From positions 1-47,568 of the forward strand of contig JAIQGC010000024.1 in the NCBI GenBank assembly GCA_020072805.1: a DNA stretch of 47,568 bases, in the 5' to 3' direction. Positions 26,328 to 35,302 of the stretch are shown here, one piece after another. The stretch is from Terriglobia bacterium (GTDB lineage: Bacteria > Acidobacteriota > Terriglobia > Acidiferrales > UBA7541). The translations under genes were made by a program, and so were the position numbers. Under the pieces are notes generated by a model. It ran no database searches, was not told where the DNA came from, and worked only from the letters and a program-made list of their open reading frames with translations. Numbering within the stretch: position 1 is the first letter of the stretch; every line of letters begins with the position of its first letter.

Positions 26328-27917
26328 CTACCGCAGGTCGCGCGCGATTTCCCGCGCCGCATTGGCCCCGGAGGCTCCCGTGAGTCCGTTGCCCGGATGC
26401 GTCCCCGAGCCGCACAGATAAAGCCCGCGGATGGGTGTGCGGTAACGCGCCCAGTCCAACACCGGACGCATCGTGAAAATCTGATCGAGCGCAATCTCCC
26501 CGTGATAAATGTGTCCGCCCGTAAGCCCGTAGGTGGTCTGCAAGTCCAGCGGCGTGATAATCTGCGCGCCTTCCACCAATCCGGAAATTCCCGGCGCGTA
26601 ACTCTCCAGCGTCGCCAGAACCGCCTTACCCAGCGCCGCCCGCTGCTCTTCCCACCCGCCCTGCTTCAGCTTGAACGGCGCGAACTGCACATACGCGGAA
26701 AGCACATGCTTCCCCGCCGGCGCCAGCGTCGCGTCGCTCAGCGTCGGCAGCGTCACGTCCAGCCACGGATGCGCCGAAAACTCTCCGTACTTCGAAGCGT
26801 CGAACGCTTTTTCCAGATAATCGATCTCCGGCCCGATATGAATCCGCCCGGAAAGCGCCTGCGCCGCGTTTTCCGCGCCGGCCAGCGCCGTAAACTTCGG
26901 CAGCCCGCCCAGCGCCAGATTCACCTTCGCCACCGTCCCTGCCGCCCGCAAATTCTTGATCCGCACGATGAACGACGGATCCAGTTGCGCCGGATCCACC
27001 AATTCGAAAAATGTCCGCTTGGGGTCCGCTCCGGAAACCACCGCGCCGCAGACAATCTCCTCACCGCTCGCCAGCGTCACTCCGGTTACCGCTCCGTCTT
27101 TCGTCAAAATCCGCGCCACTTCCGCGCCCGTGCGAATCTCCGCGCCCGCCTTGCGCGCCGCATTCGCCAGCGCGGCCGTAAAAGCTCCCAGTCCCCCGCG
27201 CGGAAACGACGCCGAACCCACCGGGTGCGCATCCGCCGCCGCCCGCATCAGCAGCACCGCCGTCGATCCCGCCGACCACGGCCCCAGCGCCGCCCCGAAA
27301 ATTCCCCGCGCCGCGATCGTCGCGCGCAGCAATTCCGTTTCGAAAAACTCCGCCACGAAATCCGCCGCCGCCATCGGCGCCCACCGCAGCAAATCAAATA
27401 TCCGCCTCTTGCCCATCCCGCGGATCCCGTGCCCCACCTTCAGCAAATTCCACAAATCCTCGGGCGAAGGATGATCAATCGCCGGCGGCGTCAGCTGCGT
27501 AATTTGCTCGAAGATCCCCGCGATCTCCCCCAGCGCCGCCGCAAACACCGGATATTTCGCCGCGTCCGCCGCCGAATGCCGCGCAATCGATGCCGCCGTC
27601 TTCCCGTGGTCATTATGGAAAAGCAGGCTGCGCCCGTCCGGCGCCGGCGCAAACACCCGCGGGTCCGGATGAATCATCTCGCAGCCGAATTTTCCGAGCT
27701 GCATTTCCCGCGCAATGTCCTCGCGCAGTGGTCCCACCGAGTGCGCCAGCGTCGAAACTCGAAACCCCGGATGAAACTCCTCGGTCACCGCCGCCCCGCC
27801 CGCCACGCCCCGCCGCTCCAGCACTAGAGGCTGAAATCCGCTCTTCGCCAGGTAATACGCGGCCACCAGGGCGTTGTGCCCTCCACCCACCAGGACGATC
27901 TTTTTTGCGCCGCTCAT
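26328..27917 (-). CDS. FAD-dependent oxidoreductase, phytoene desaturase/PYROXD2-like (copy 2)
   Basis: A 529-aa flavoprotein of the COG1233 group. ATG 27917 starts just before the dinucleotide-binding motif KKIVLVGGGHNALVAAYYLA. The second family motif, VLERRGVAGGAAVTEEF, is intact, as is the C-terminal FAD site GLYLCGSGTHPGNGLTGASG. The substrate domain in the middle resembles amine oxidase/desaturase folds. It begins two bases after the stop of a paralogous gene (27920-29515), so the two are coupled. Family members act on carotenoids, amines or unknown substrates. No carotenoid genes are near, and an aminotransferase lies downstream, so an amine-type substrate is my guess. Confidence 0.85.
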   Translation of the reverse strand: MSGAKKIVLVGGGHNALVAAYYLAKSGFQPLVLERRGVAGGAAVTEEFHPGFRVSTLAHSVGPLREDIAREMQLGKFGCEMIHPDPRVFAPAPDGRSLLFHNDHGKTAASIARHSAADAAKYPVFAAALGEIAGIFEQITQLTPPAIDHPSPEDLWNLLKVGHGIRGMGKRRIFDLLRWAPMAAADFVAEFFETELLRATIAARGIFGAALGPWSAGSTAVLLMRAAADAHPVGSASFPRGGLGAFTAALANAARKAGAEIRTGAEVARILTKDGAVTGVTLASGEEIVCGAVVSGADPKRTFFELVDPAQLDPSFIVRIKNLRAAGTVAKVNLALGGLPKFTALAGAENAAQALSGRIHIGPEIDYLEKAFDASKYGEFSAHPWLDVTLPTLSDATLAPAGKHVLSAYVQFAPFKLKQGGWEEQRAALGKAVLATLESYAPGISGLVEGAQIITPLDLQTTYGLTGGHIYHGEIALDQIFTMRPVLDWARYRTPIRGLYLCGSGTHPGNGLTGASGANAAREIARDLR

Positions 27918-27919
27918 GC

Positions 27920-29515
27920 TCAGCTCACCCTCTTCCAGTCGCGCAAAATCACCTGGCTCGCAATCCGCCCCGGCGCGCCCATGATCCCCCCGCCCGGATG
28001 CGTCGCCGATCCGCACATATAGAGGTTGTCAATCGGCGTGCGGTAGTACGCCCAGCCCGGCGCCGGCCGCAGGAAGAAAAGCTGCTCCAGCGAAAGCTCG
28101 CCCTGAAAAATATTCCCCTGCGTCAGCCCGAACTCCCGCTCCAGATCCAGCGGCGTCAGCACTTGCCGTCCTCGAATAATGCTCTTGATGTTGGGCGCGT
28201 GCTCGGCGATCGTATCCACCACCGTGTCCCCGAACTTTTCCCGCTGGTCGTCCCACGTCCCTTCGCCAGCCGCCAGCTTGTACGGCGCGTACTGCACGAA
28301 GCACGACAGCACGTGCTTCCCCGGCGGCGCCACCGACGGATCCGTCAGGCTCGGAATCACCATGTCAATGTACGGCCGCCGCGAATATCGCCCGTATTTC
28401 GCGTCGTCGTACGCCCGCTCCATGTATTCCATCCCCGGCGATATCGAAATCGCCCCGCGCAGGTGCGGCCCCGGTCCCGGCATGCACTTGAAGTCCGGCA
28501 GCGCATCCAGCGCCATGTTCACCTTGCCCGAAGAGCCCCGGAACTTGTACCGCCGCACATCCTCCAGGAAATCGCCCGGCAGCTCATTCGGCTCCAGGAA
28601 CTTTTCGAACGTCAGATGCGGGTCCACGCTCGAAGACACCAGCGCCGCCGAAATCTCTTCCCCGCTCTGCAGCGCCACCCCGCACGAACGCCCGTTCTTC
28701 ACGATAATTTTGGCCACCGGCGCATTCGTGCGTATTTCCACCCCGGCTTCCCGCGCCGCCGCCGCGATCGCCAGCGAAATCGCCCCCGTCCCTCCGCGGC
28801 TGAATCCCCACGACCGGAACGCCCCGTCAATCTCCCCCATATAATGATGCAGCAGCACGTACGCCGTTCCCGGCGAGCGGATTCCCAGAAACGTCCCGAT
28901 GATCCCCGAAGCCGACATCGTGGCCTTGAGCACGTCCGTCTCGAACCACTGGTCCAGAAAATCCGCGGCGCTCATGGTCATCAGCTGGATCAGCGTGTAG
29001 CGCTCGTCCGAGGAAAGCTGCTGCAACCGCCGCCCCAGAAAATACAGCTTGCGCAGGTCCCGCGGATTCAGCGACGTCGGGTCCGGCGGAATCATCGACA
29101 GAATGGGCTTCACGAACCGGCACATCGGCGTCATCATCTTGCTGAATTCGTCGTAGGCCTCCGCGTCCATCCGCGAATGCCGCCGGATCTCCCTCTGCGT
29201 CTTGGCGTGGTCGTTCACCCGCCACAGATGGTCCCCGTTGGGCATCGGCGAAAACGTCCCGTCCAGCGGCAGAATTTCCAGCCCGTGCCGCGGCAGATCC
29301 AGCTCGCGTATGATTTCAGGACGAAGGAGGGAAACGACGTAGGAACACTCCGAAAACTGGAACCCGGGGAAAATCTCTTCAGTCACCGCGGAGCCGCCCA
29401 GCACCCCGCGCCGTTCCAGAACAAGGACCTTCTTCCCCGCCTTGGCCAGATACGCGGCATTCACCAATCCATTGTGCCCGCCGCCGATTACCACCACATC
29501 GTAGCTCTGGCCCAT
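27920..29515 (-). CDS. FAD-dependent oxidoreductase, phytoene desaturase/PYROXD2-like (copy 1)
   Basis: A 531-aa paralogue of the next gene downstream, with the same layout. The Rossmann motif is YDVVVIGGGHNGLVNAAYLA, then VLERRGVLGGSAVTEE, and the C-terminal FAD contact is LYMCGSATHPGGGIMGAPG. ATG 29515 follows GGGGTTCGC; a TTG eight codons earlier is open but lies in a T-rich stretch and is less likely. The tandem pair could form a heterodimer or act on successive intermediates. The 412 bases to the divergent BNR gene probably contain its promoter, though I found no clear boxes. Confidence 0.85.
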   Translation of the reverse strand: MGQSYDVVVIGGGHNGLVNAAYLAKAGKKVLVLERRGVLGGSAVTEEIFPGFQFSECSYVVSLLRPEIIRELDLPRHGLEILPLDGTFSPMPNGDHLWRVNDHAKTQREIRRHSRMDAEAYDEFSKMMTPMCRFVKPILSMIPPDPTSLNPRDLRKLYFLGRRLQQLSSDERYTLIQLMTMSAADFLDQWFETDVLKATMSASGIIGTFLGIRSPGTAYVLLHHYMGEIDGAFRSWGFSRGGTGAISLAIAAAAREAGVEIRTNAPVAKIIVKNGRSCGVALQSGEEISAALVSSSVDPHLTFEKFLEPNELPGDFLEDVRRYKFRGSSGKVNMALDALPDFKCMPGPGPHLRGAISISPGMEYMERAYDDAKYGRYSRRPYIDMVIPSLTDPSVAPPGKHVLSCFVQYAPYKLAAGEGTWDDQREKFGDTVVDTIAEHAPNIKSIIRGRQVLTPLDLEREFGLTQGNIFQGELSLEQLFFLRPAPGWAYYRTPIDNLYMCGSATHPGGGIMGAPGRIASQVILRDWKRVS

Positions 29516-29927
29516 GCGAACCCCGCTATAAAAAAACAATCTTCCGCTTCACCGAACCGCCATTCTACTGTTCCTCGCCATCCCGCACAAGCCCGCGGAG
29601 TTCCTTTCCTGAGCCCCCCTTCCCCCGTGCGACTCGATCTATCGCCTGCGCCTGGGCATATCCTGCTTCCAGCCTCCCCGCATTTCGCGCCCCGTCATAT
29701 TGTTACTTGTCTTTTAGAAGCCTTATGTGCACACTTGATTTCGTTCAACCCGCGGCCGAAGGCCCTGCTACGCCGCCCTGTCGGGAGGAAAAATTATGCC
29801 CCGTGAAAATCTCCTGCAAGCCGTAATTCCTCTTCCCGCCAAACCGCCACAATAGCCGCCGAACCTCCGGCGGTTCTGATCCCCACGCTGAATGAGCGCA
29901 TTTCCCCAATGAAGAAAGGAGCAAGGA
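29516..29927. other. Divergent intergenic region (412 bp), no gene seen
   Basis: This lies between the minus-strand FAD oxidoreductase and the plus-strand BNR gene. It holds no convincing coding frame. It contains a phrase, GTCATATTGTTACTTGTC (29695-29712), that recurs with one extra base at about 39.22 kb, so part of it is repeat-derived. A ribosome site AAGGAGCAAGGA precedes ATG 29928. Confidence 0.5.
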
Positions 29928-31115
29928 ATGAGCAAAGTACGAGTACTGGTTGGCACGCGCAAGGGCGCGTTCGTCCTGACATCGGACGGCAAGCGCGAAC
30001 GCTGGGATGTCAGCGGCCCGCACTTTGCTGGCTGGGAGGTGTACCACGTCAAGGGCTCTCCGCTCGATCCGAACCGCTTGTACGCATCGCAGACCAGCGG
30101 TTGGTTCGGCCAGGTCATTCAGCGCTCCGATGATGGTGGCAAGACCTGGATGCAGCCGGGGACGCCGCCGGGCGAACCGGTCACCACACCGGACGGAATG
30201 CCCAAGGGCGAGAGCAACAAGTTTCTCTATGACACCTCCGCGGAAACCGGCAAACCCCTTGGCACTCATCAGTTCTACGACGGCACCCAGCATCCCTGGG
30301 AGTTCAAGCGCGTCTGGCATCTCGAACCTTCCCTCACCGATCCCGAAACCGTTTATGCCGGGGTTGAAGACGCGGCCTTATTCCGTTCGACCGACGCCGG
30401 GAAAACCTGGCAGGAGCTCTCCGGCCTGCGTGGCCACAGCTCCGGGCCCCGCTGGCAGCCGGGAGCCGGCGGGATGGGCTTGCACACAATTCTTCTGGAT
30501 CGCAGCGAACCGCGCCGGATTTACGTCGCCATCTCCGCCGCGGGCGCCTTCCGCAGCGACGACGCCGGCCAGACCTGGCGGCCGATCAATCGCGGCCTGC
30601 GCTCCCAGTACATCCCCGACCCCAATGCCGAGGTCGGCCACTGCGTTCACCGCATCGCCATGCACCCCTCTCGCCCGGATGTCCTGTTCATGCAGAAGCA
30701 CTGGGACGTCATGCGCAGCGACAACGCCGGGGAGTCGTGGCACGAAGTCAGCGGAAACTTGCCGACGGACTTCGGGTTCGTCATCGATGTTCACGCCCAC
30801 GAGCCGGAGACCATTTACGTCGTTCCCATCAAGAGCGACTCCGAGCACTTTCCTCCCGATGGAAAACTGCGCGTCTACCGCAGCCGCACGGGCGGAAATG
30901 AGTGGGAGGCCCTCACCAAAGGTCTCCCGCAACGCGACTGCTACGTCAACGTATTGCGCGAGGCCATGGCCGTTGACTCCCTCGATCAATGCGGCGTCTA
31001 TTTCGGCACCACCGGCGGGCAGGTATACGCTTCCGCCGATGCGGGAGACAATTGGGCGCCTATCGTAAGGGATCTTCCGGCCGTGCTTTCCGTCGAAGTC
31101 CAGACGCTGCCATGA
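29928..31115 (+). CDS. BNR/Asp-box beta-propeller protein (sialidase-like fold)
   Basis: A 395-aa cytoplasmic protein without signal peptide. It carries five Asp-box motifs (SDDGGKTW at 67-74, then [24 protein letters not shown] and SADAGDNW), which mark BNR-type propellers of sialidases and the sortilin-like group. The catalytic Arg triad, Asp and Tyr of real sialidases are not evident, so enzymatic sialidase activity is doubtful. Its stop overlaps the start of a MoaD/ThiS-like gene by four bases, an unusual and probably functional pairing. Such pairs recur in acidobacterial and actinobacterial genomes as far as I recall. What the propeller does with a sulphur carrier is unknown. Confidence 0.85.
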   Translation: MSKVRVLVGTRKGAFVLTSDGKRERWDVSGPHFAGWEVYHVKGSPLDPNRLYASQTSGWFGQVIQRSDDGGKTWMQPGTPPGEPVTTPDGMPKGESNKFLYDTSAETGKPLGTHQFYDGTQHPWEFKRVWHLEPSLTDPETVYAGVEDAALFRSTDAGKTWQELSGLRGHSSGPRWQPGAGGMGLHTILLDRSEPRRIYVAISAAGAFRSDDAGQTWRPINRGLRSQYIPDPNAEVGHCVHRIAMHPSRPDVLFMQKHWDVMRSDNAGESWHEVSGNLPTDFGFVIDVHAHEPETIYVVPIKSDSEHFPPDGKLRVYRSRTGGNEWEALTKGLPQRDCYVNVLREAMAVDSLDQCGVYFGTTGGQVYASADAGDNWAPIVRDLPAVLSVEVQTLP

Positions 31116-31408
31116 TCCGCGTCCTGCTGCCCTACCATCTGCGAGCGCTGGCGCGCGTTGGGGGCGAGGTCACTCTCGATGTTCAGGGACCGCCCACCCT
31201 GCGTTCCGTCCTCGATGCTCTCGAGGCCCGCTATCCCATGCTGCGCGGCACTATCCGCGACCACCTCACACAGCAGCGCCGCCCTTTCTTGCGCCTCTTC
31301 GCCTGCGAACAGGATCTCTCCCATGAGCCCCCGGACGCCCCCCTGCCCGGCGCAGTCGCTTCGGGAGCGGAGCCCATTCTCATCGTTGGGGCCATTGCCG
31401 GCGGCTAG
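31112..31408 (+). CDS. MoaD/ThiS-family ubiquitin-like sulphur carrier
   Basis: A 98-aa beta-grasp protein. The N-terminus VRIL-type strand ([13 protein letters not shown]), the central [17 protein letters not shown] helix and the C-terminal di-glycine (VGAIAGG) match MoaD/ThiS carriers. In those, the terminal Gly is adenylated by an E1-like enzyme and then thiolated. ATG 31112 overlaps the TGA of the BNR gene as ATGA, so translation is coupled. No molybdopterin or thiamine genes are near, so this looks like a dedicated carrier for an unknown process shared with the propeller. Confidence 0.85.
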   Translation: MIRVLLPYHLRALARVGGEVTLDVQGPPTLRSVLDALEARYPMLRGTIRDHLTQQRRPFLRLFACEQDLSHEPPDAPLPGAVASGAEPILIVGAIAGG

Positions 31409-31717
31409 CCCGCATTTCTCGCCTAAAAAACTCCCGCCGACCTCTGTAGCCGCCCTCTTCAGTCGCAAGACTCCGGGCAGCAGCCGGAGAGGGCGGGCCT
31501 TTCCATCCCAACCGCGCAAAACGACCCGTCCTCCTGAGAAATGCGCGCTAGGGATCACCACCCGTAACACTAGTGAGCGCCGGCAAAACACAATCGGGCC
31601 AATCTTCATCACTCCCGCTGGCCTCCCCGTCCCCTCCCGCTATATAATCTCCCCGTTCAACCGCCCTCCACTCGGCGCTTGTTCGCTCCACATCCTTCGC
31701 ACCCCGGAGACTCTCTC
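31409..31717. other. Intergenic region (309 bp) with a dispersed repeat, no gene seen
   Basis: No credible coding frame. Most of the first half is the 54-bp palindromic repeat at 31444-31497. The remainder holds a C-rich stretch and the short leader of the CocE-type hydrolase, whose start is preceded by CCCGGAGA. Confidence 0.6.
31444..31497. repeat. 54-bp dispersed palindromic repeat, copy 1
   Basis: Identical over 54 bases to 35181-35234. It begins CTGTAGCCGCCCTCTTCAGT and ends GGAGAGGGCGGG. The ends pair (CCGCCCTCT with GGAGAGGGCGG), so transcripts could fold into a long hairpin. Flanks differ between copies, so this is a mobile or replicated short element rather than a duplicated region. 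Confidence 0.85.
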
Positions 31718-33685
31718 ATGAATCCATTCCGCCGCCTTCGCTCTTTGCTTCTCTTCGCCCCGCTGCTCCTGGCCCTCTCCTCCCCCGCGCAAACTCCTCC
31801 GCCCCCGCAGTACCCCGCCCTCCCCAGCGAAACCCCCGACAAATTCACTCCCGTCACCGACTCCTTCGATTACGTCAAGCGCGACGTCATGATCCCCATG
31901 CGCGACGGCGTCAAGCTCCACACCGTCATCCTCCTCCCCAAAGGCGCGCACTCCGCTCCCATCCTCCTCACTCGCACTCCCTACAACGCCACCGATCTCA
32001 CCTCCCATTCCGACTCCTCCCACCTCGGCCCCATCCTCCAGGGCTACGACAACGCCGTCGAAGTCATCGTCGAAGGCGGCTACATCCGCGTCGTTCAGGA
32101 CATCCGCGGCAAATACGCCTCCGAAGGCGATTACGTCATGACCCGCCCGCTCCACGGCCCGCTCAACCCCACTCCCGTTGACCATTCCACCGACACCTAC
32201 GACACCATCGACTGGCTCGTCAAAAATATTCCCGAATCCAACGGCAAGGTCGGCATCCTGGGCATCTCCTACGACGGTTTCCTCCCCCTCATGGCCCTCG
32301 TCAATCCCCACCCCGCTCTCAAAGTCGCCGTCCCCATGAACTCCATGGTCGACGGCTGGATGGGCGACGACTGGTTCCACAACGGCGCTTTCCGCCAGCA
32401 AAATCTGCCCTACGTCTACGAACAGGAAGCCACCCGCAAGAACGACGAAAAGTGGTGGACCTCCCACTTCGACGACTACGACATGTATATGCAGGCCGGC
32501 TCCGCCGGTGAACTCGCCCGCCGCCGCGGCCTCGAACAGGTCGGCTTCTGGCGCAAAATTCTTGAGCACCCCTCCTACGACTCCTTCTGGCAGCAGCAGG
32601 CCATGGACAAAATCCTCGCCGCGCAGCCCCTCAAAGTTCCCGTCATGATGGTCCACGGCCTCTGGGACCAGGAAGACATCTACGGCCCCACCGCCGTCTA
32701 CAAAGCCATCAAACCCAAGGACACCGCCAACAACATGGTCTATCTCGTCATCGGCCCCTGGTATCACGGCCAGGAAATCGGCGACGGCAGCTCCCTCGGC
32801 GCCATCAAATTCAATAGCGACACCGGCCTCTATTTCCGCCGCGAAATTCTCCGCCCCTTCCTCGACCAATATCTGAAAGACGGCGCGCCCAAAGCCGACA
32901 TCGCTCCCGTCACCGCTTTCGAAACCGGCACGAACACCTGGCGCCGCCTCCCATCCTGGCCCGCCGGATGCTCCTCCGGCTGCACCGTAAAATCCACTCC
33001 GCTTTATCTCGCCGCCGGCCTCAAGGCAAGCTTCTCCGCTCCCAAGCCCGCCGACACTCCCTTCGACGAATATATTTCCGACCCGGCAAAACCCGTGCCC
33101 TTCCGCGCTCGCCCCACCCGCCCCGTCGGCTATGACGAAGTCAAAGGCCTCACCTGGCCCCGTTGGCTCGTGGACGACCAGCGCGAAGCCTCCGGCCGCC
33201 CCGACGTCATCTCCTTCGTCACCGACTCGCTCACCGCACCCGTAAAAATCAGCGGCCAGCCCATCGCCAATCTCATCGCCTCCACCAGCGGCACCGATTC
33301 CGATTGGGTCGTCAAGCTCATCGACCTCTATCCCGACGAAGTCGCCGCTCAGCCCGAAATGGGCGGCTATCAACTCATGATCTCCGCCGACATCTTCCGC
33401 GGCCGCTACCGCGAAAGCCTCGAATTCCCCAAGCCCCTCGAAGCCGATAAGCCCCTCGCCTATCGCTTCGCCCTTCCCAACGCCAACCACGTTTTCCTTC
33501 CCGGCCATCGCATCATGGTCCAAATCCAATCCACCTGGTTCCCCCTCTACGACCGCAACCCCCAAACCTTCGTCAAATCCATCTTCTGGGCCCAGCCCAG
33601 CGACTACAAAAAAGCCACTCAGCGCATCTACCACTCCCCCACCAACCCCAGCTCCATCAATCTCCCCCTGGTCACCACCCCTTAA
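31718..33685 (+). CDS. CocE/NonD-family alpha/beta hydrolase (acyl esterase/peptidase S15-like)
   Basis: A 655-aa exported enzyme with a signal peptide (hydrophobic 8-22, cleavage near SPAQ). The alpha/beta-hydrolase domain has the nucleophile elbow GISYDGF with Ser184, the acid-bearing strand VHGLWDQED and the His in GPWYHGQEIG. The C-terminal jelly-roll domain (about 480-655; PVKISGQPIANLIASTSGTD) is typical of X-Pro dipeptidyl peptidase and alpha-amino-acid ester hydrolases. ATG 31718 gives the signal peptide; a longer open frame adds 13 residues only. Codon use is very rich in C at third positions, like other genes of this region. The substrate could be an amino-acid ester, a beta-lactam-like amide or a peptide. 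Confidence 0.92.
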   Translation: MNPFRRLRSLLLFAPLLLALSSPAQTPPPPQYPALPSETPDKFTPVTDSFDYVKRDVMIPMRDGVKLHTVILLPKGAHSAPILLTRTPYNATDLTSHSDSSHLGPILQGYDNAVEVIVEGGYIRVVQDIRGKYASEGDYVMTRPLHGPLNPTPVDHSTDTYDTIDWLVKNIPESNGKVGILGISYDGFLPLMALVNPHPALKVAVPMNSMVDGWMGDDWFHNGAFRQQNLPYVYEQEATRKNDEKWWTSHFDDYDMYMQAGSAGELARRRGLEQVGFWRKILEHPSYDSFWQQQAMDKILAAQPLKVPVMMVHGLWDQEDIYGPTAVYKAIKPKDTANNMVYLVIGPWYHGQEIGDGSSLGAIKFNSDTGLYFRREILRPFLDQYLKDGAPKADIAPVTAFETGTNTWRRLPSWPAGCSSGCTVKSTPLYLAAGLKASFSAPKPADTPFDEYISDPAKPVPFRARPTRPVGYDEVKGLTWPRWLVDDQREASGRPDVISFVTDSLTAPVKISGQPIANLIASTSGTDSDWVVKLIDLYPDEVAAQPEMGGYQLMISADIFRGRYRESLEFPKPLEADKPLAYRFALPNANHVFLPGHRIMVQIQSTWFPLYDRNPQTFVKSIFWAQPSDYKKATQRIYHSPTNPSSINLPLVTTP

Positions 33686-33987
33686 ACCACATTTCGCACG
33701 TAGGGGCCGGGCTTGCCCGGCCCGCTCCCGCACCAACACGCATGCCCCCACTATGCCCCGGACAACACTCGGCCCCGCCAACCCATGCAAACACACCCAT
33801 GCGCACACGCTACCCGCTGTCATCCTGAGGCCCCGATGCTTTTTATCGGGGCCGATCGAAGATTCCGGCTCCTGCCGGAAAGGATCTCAACTGTAAATGT
33901 CAGCTAAAACGACGCCAGGTCCAGGCATCGCATTCCGCGTTTCGAATTTCGCCTCTTAACTTTTAACTTTCAACTCTTAACTGTCCT
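33686..33987. other. Intergenic region (302 bp) with palindromes, no gene seen
   Basis: Repeat-type DNA. It contains GGGGCCGGGCTTGCCCGGCC near 33702-33722, a 9-bp stem at 33829-33853 (GGCCCCGAT / ATCGGGGCC) followed by GATCGAAGATTCCGG, and low-complexity AACTTTTAAC-like runs at 33957-33983. No coding frame is convincing. Confidence 0.6.
33829..33853. repeat. ATCGGGGCC inverted repeat
   Basis: A perfect 9-bp inverted repeat with a T-rich loop, in the spacer after the CocE gene. It could act as a terminator in either direction but lacks a clean U tract. Similar TCGGG-centred palindromes recur through 34.9-39.3 kb. Confidence 0.5.
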
Positions 33988-34548
33988 TCATCCCCTCGGC
34001 CACAACCACCCAAACACCCCCGCCGTCAGCATCCCATACACCAATCCATCCATCGCCTCCTTCAATGTCACTCCCCACGGCTGCCCCCTCCAGATCCCGT
34101 TGCTCACCTGCCCCACTCCATACGCCAAAAACGCCGCCATCCCCGCCACGCGAAACACCACCAGGTACGCCGCCCCGGCCCCCAGCGCCGTCCCCGTCAG
34201 ATACGCCACAAAAAATCCCACAACCAAACAATACCCAAACCACATCCCCAAATACTTCCCCATCACCGTCGGCCCGCTCGGTATCACCGTCATCATCCCC
34301 ACCGGCCCCATTTTATATTTCTCGACCATCTCCGGCGACTTCATCTCCTCATGCGTCCGGAACGGAAACAGATACTGCCCCGGCTTCAACCCCGCCTCCC
34401 GCATCGCCTCCAAAATCTTCTCTTCCTCCGGCATCCTCCCGTAATCCTTCCGGTGATACGGCAAAATCATGTGCATCACCGCACTCGCCACAAACACCAC
34501 CGCCGCCGCTACTACCACCGCCAACCACAACGCCGTAACGGAAACCAT
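33988..34548 (-). CDS. Unknown multi-pass membrane protein (186 aa)
   Basis: ATG 34548 is preceded by a strong AAGGAGG. The product has about four membrane segments: one at the N-terminus (TALWLAVVVAAAVVFVAS) and three from about residue 100 (YCLVVGFFVAYLTGTALG, YLVVFRVAGMAAFLAYGVG, LVYGMLTAGVFGWLW). A polar loop between TM1 and TM2 carries HRKDYGRMPEEEKILEAM and a conserved-looking LFPFRTHEEMKSPE. I do not recognise a named family, though similar proteins are common as hypotheticals in Acidobacteriota. It is isolated between repeat-rich spacers. Confidence 0.7.
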   Translation of the reverse strand: MVSVTALWLAVVVAAAVVFVASAVMHMILPYHRKDYGRMPEEEKILEAMREAGLKPGQYLFPFRTHEEMKSPEMVEKYKMGPVGMMTVIPSGPTVMGKYLGMWFGYCLVVGFFVAYLTGTALGAGAAYLVVFRVAGMAAFLAYGVGQVSNGIWRGQPWGVTLKEAMDGLVYGMLTAGVFGWLWPRG

Positions 34549-34620
34549 ACCTATCCTCCTTAAAAAAACGCCAACTCCAGCCCGCATTCCCCCCGACCCT
34601 ACTCCCGCCCCCTCCCCCTC

Positions 34621-34650
34621 TGTAGAGGCCGGGCTTCAGCCCGGCTCTTT
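34621..34650. repeat. 30-bp REP-like palindrome, copy A
   Basis: TGTAGAGGCCGGGCTTCAGC followed by CCGGCTCTTT. The arms GAGCCGGGCT / AGCCCGGC pair. It recurs at 34847-34876 with one change (TTGAG for TTCAG) and at 35546-35575. Confidence 0.8.
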
Positions 34651-34844
34651 TTTCCCCGTGCCTTTTCCTCACCATCTGGCATTTACCCCGCCCCCAATTT
34701 CCTATTTCGCCCCCCCGGAAACCCCGCGCCTCACCATCCCATTGTTGTAGCCGGGTGCCCCATGTGCCGGGTCTGCACGTGGGGCTTTTCTCTTTCCCCA
34801 GTTCTATCTCCCTCCATCCCCGCCCTCTCGCTCTTTCCCTAGCT

Positions 34845-34935
34845 CTTGTAGAGGCCGGGCTTGAGCCCGGCTCTTTGTTTTTGTCGTGCCTTTTCCGCGG
34901 TTATGTAGCGCCACCCGGCATATATCCCGACCCGG
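34845..34935. repeat. Composite repeat unit of about 90 bp, copy B
   Basis: Contains the second 30-bp palindrome (34847-34876), a TTTGTTTTT run, TCGTGCCTTTTCCGCG and TATGTAGCGCCA. The same order of blocks, with about nine differences, occurs at 35544-35634. This shows that a composite of about 90 bases was copied as a unit. Confidence 0.75.
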
Positions 34936-35180
34936 TCCCGATTTGATCGGGAACCCGGTCGGGAGGGTGGCATCTTGCCTTTTCCTTGGCCTGGCATCTT
35001 GCTTTCGCCTTTCAACCGACAACTGCCTGCCGCCAACTGCTAACTTCCCACTTCCCCTATTTCCTCCGCGCCTTCTGCGCCTCTGCGTTTCCCTCCCCGC
35101 CATCTTGCCTTTTCCTCGCCCTGCTTTTGCTCCGCCGCCCGAAACTCATTCCCCGTCGAATTTCACGCTCCCTCGCCCGC

Positions 35181-35234
35181 CTGTAGCCGCCCTCTTCAGT
35201 CGCAAGACTCCGGGCAGCAGCCGGAGAGGGCGGG
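35181..35234. repeat. 54-bp dispersed palindromic repeat, copy 2
   Basis: Identical base for base to 31444-31497, 3.7 kb away, with unrelated flanks. See that copy for structure. Confidence 0.85.
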
Positions 35235-35302
35235 TCTTTCTGCCTGCGCCAGCGCAAACCTATCCCTCCCCATCAAAAATCCGGCCCCCCATGTGAGAAT
35301 CC

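Larger units (their letters stand above)
34549..35302. other. Repeat-rich intergenic region (754 bp), no gene seen
   Basis: No coding frame is credible on either strand. The plus strand is extremely C-rich (one 60-base line, 34681-34740, has 32 C and 6 G). It is a mosaic of dispersed repeats: two copies of a 30-bp GGCTTCAGCC palindrome, a TCCCGA...TCGGGA nested palindrome at 34925-34964, and copy 2 of the 54-bp repeat at 35181-35234. Confidence 0.7.

Noticed and set aside
27590-29806. 738-codon plus frame opposite the FAD oxidoreductases
   Set aside because: Extremely Arg/Pro/His-rich, an antisense artefact of GC-rich codons.
29928-31115. True exo-sialidase
   Set aside because: Asp boxes are present but the Arg triad and the catalytic Tyr/Glu pair are not evident; no signal peptide.
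31640-33823. 727-codon minus frame opposite the CocE-type hydrolase
   Set aside because: Gly/Val/Asp-rich repeats of codon complements; the plus-strand hydrolase is certain.
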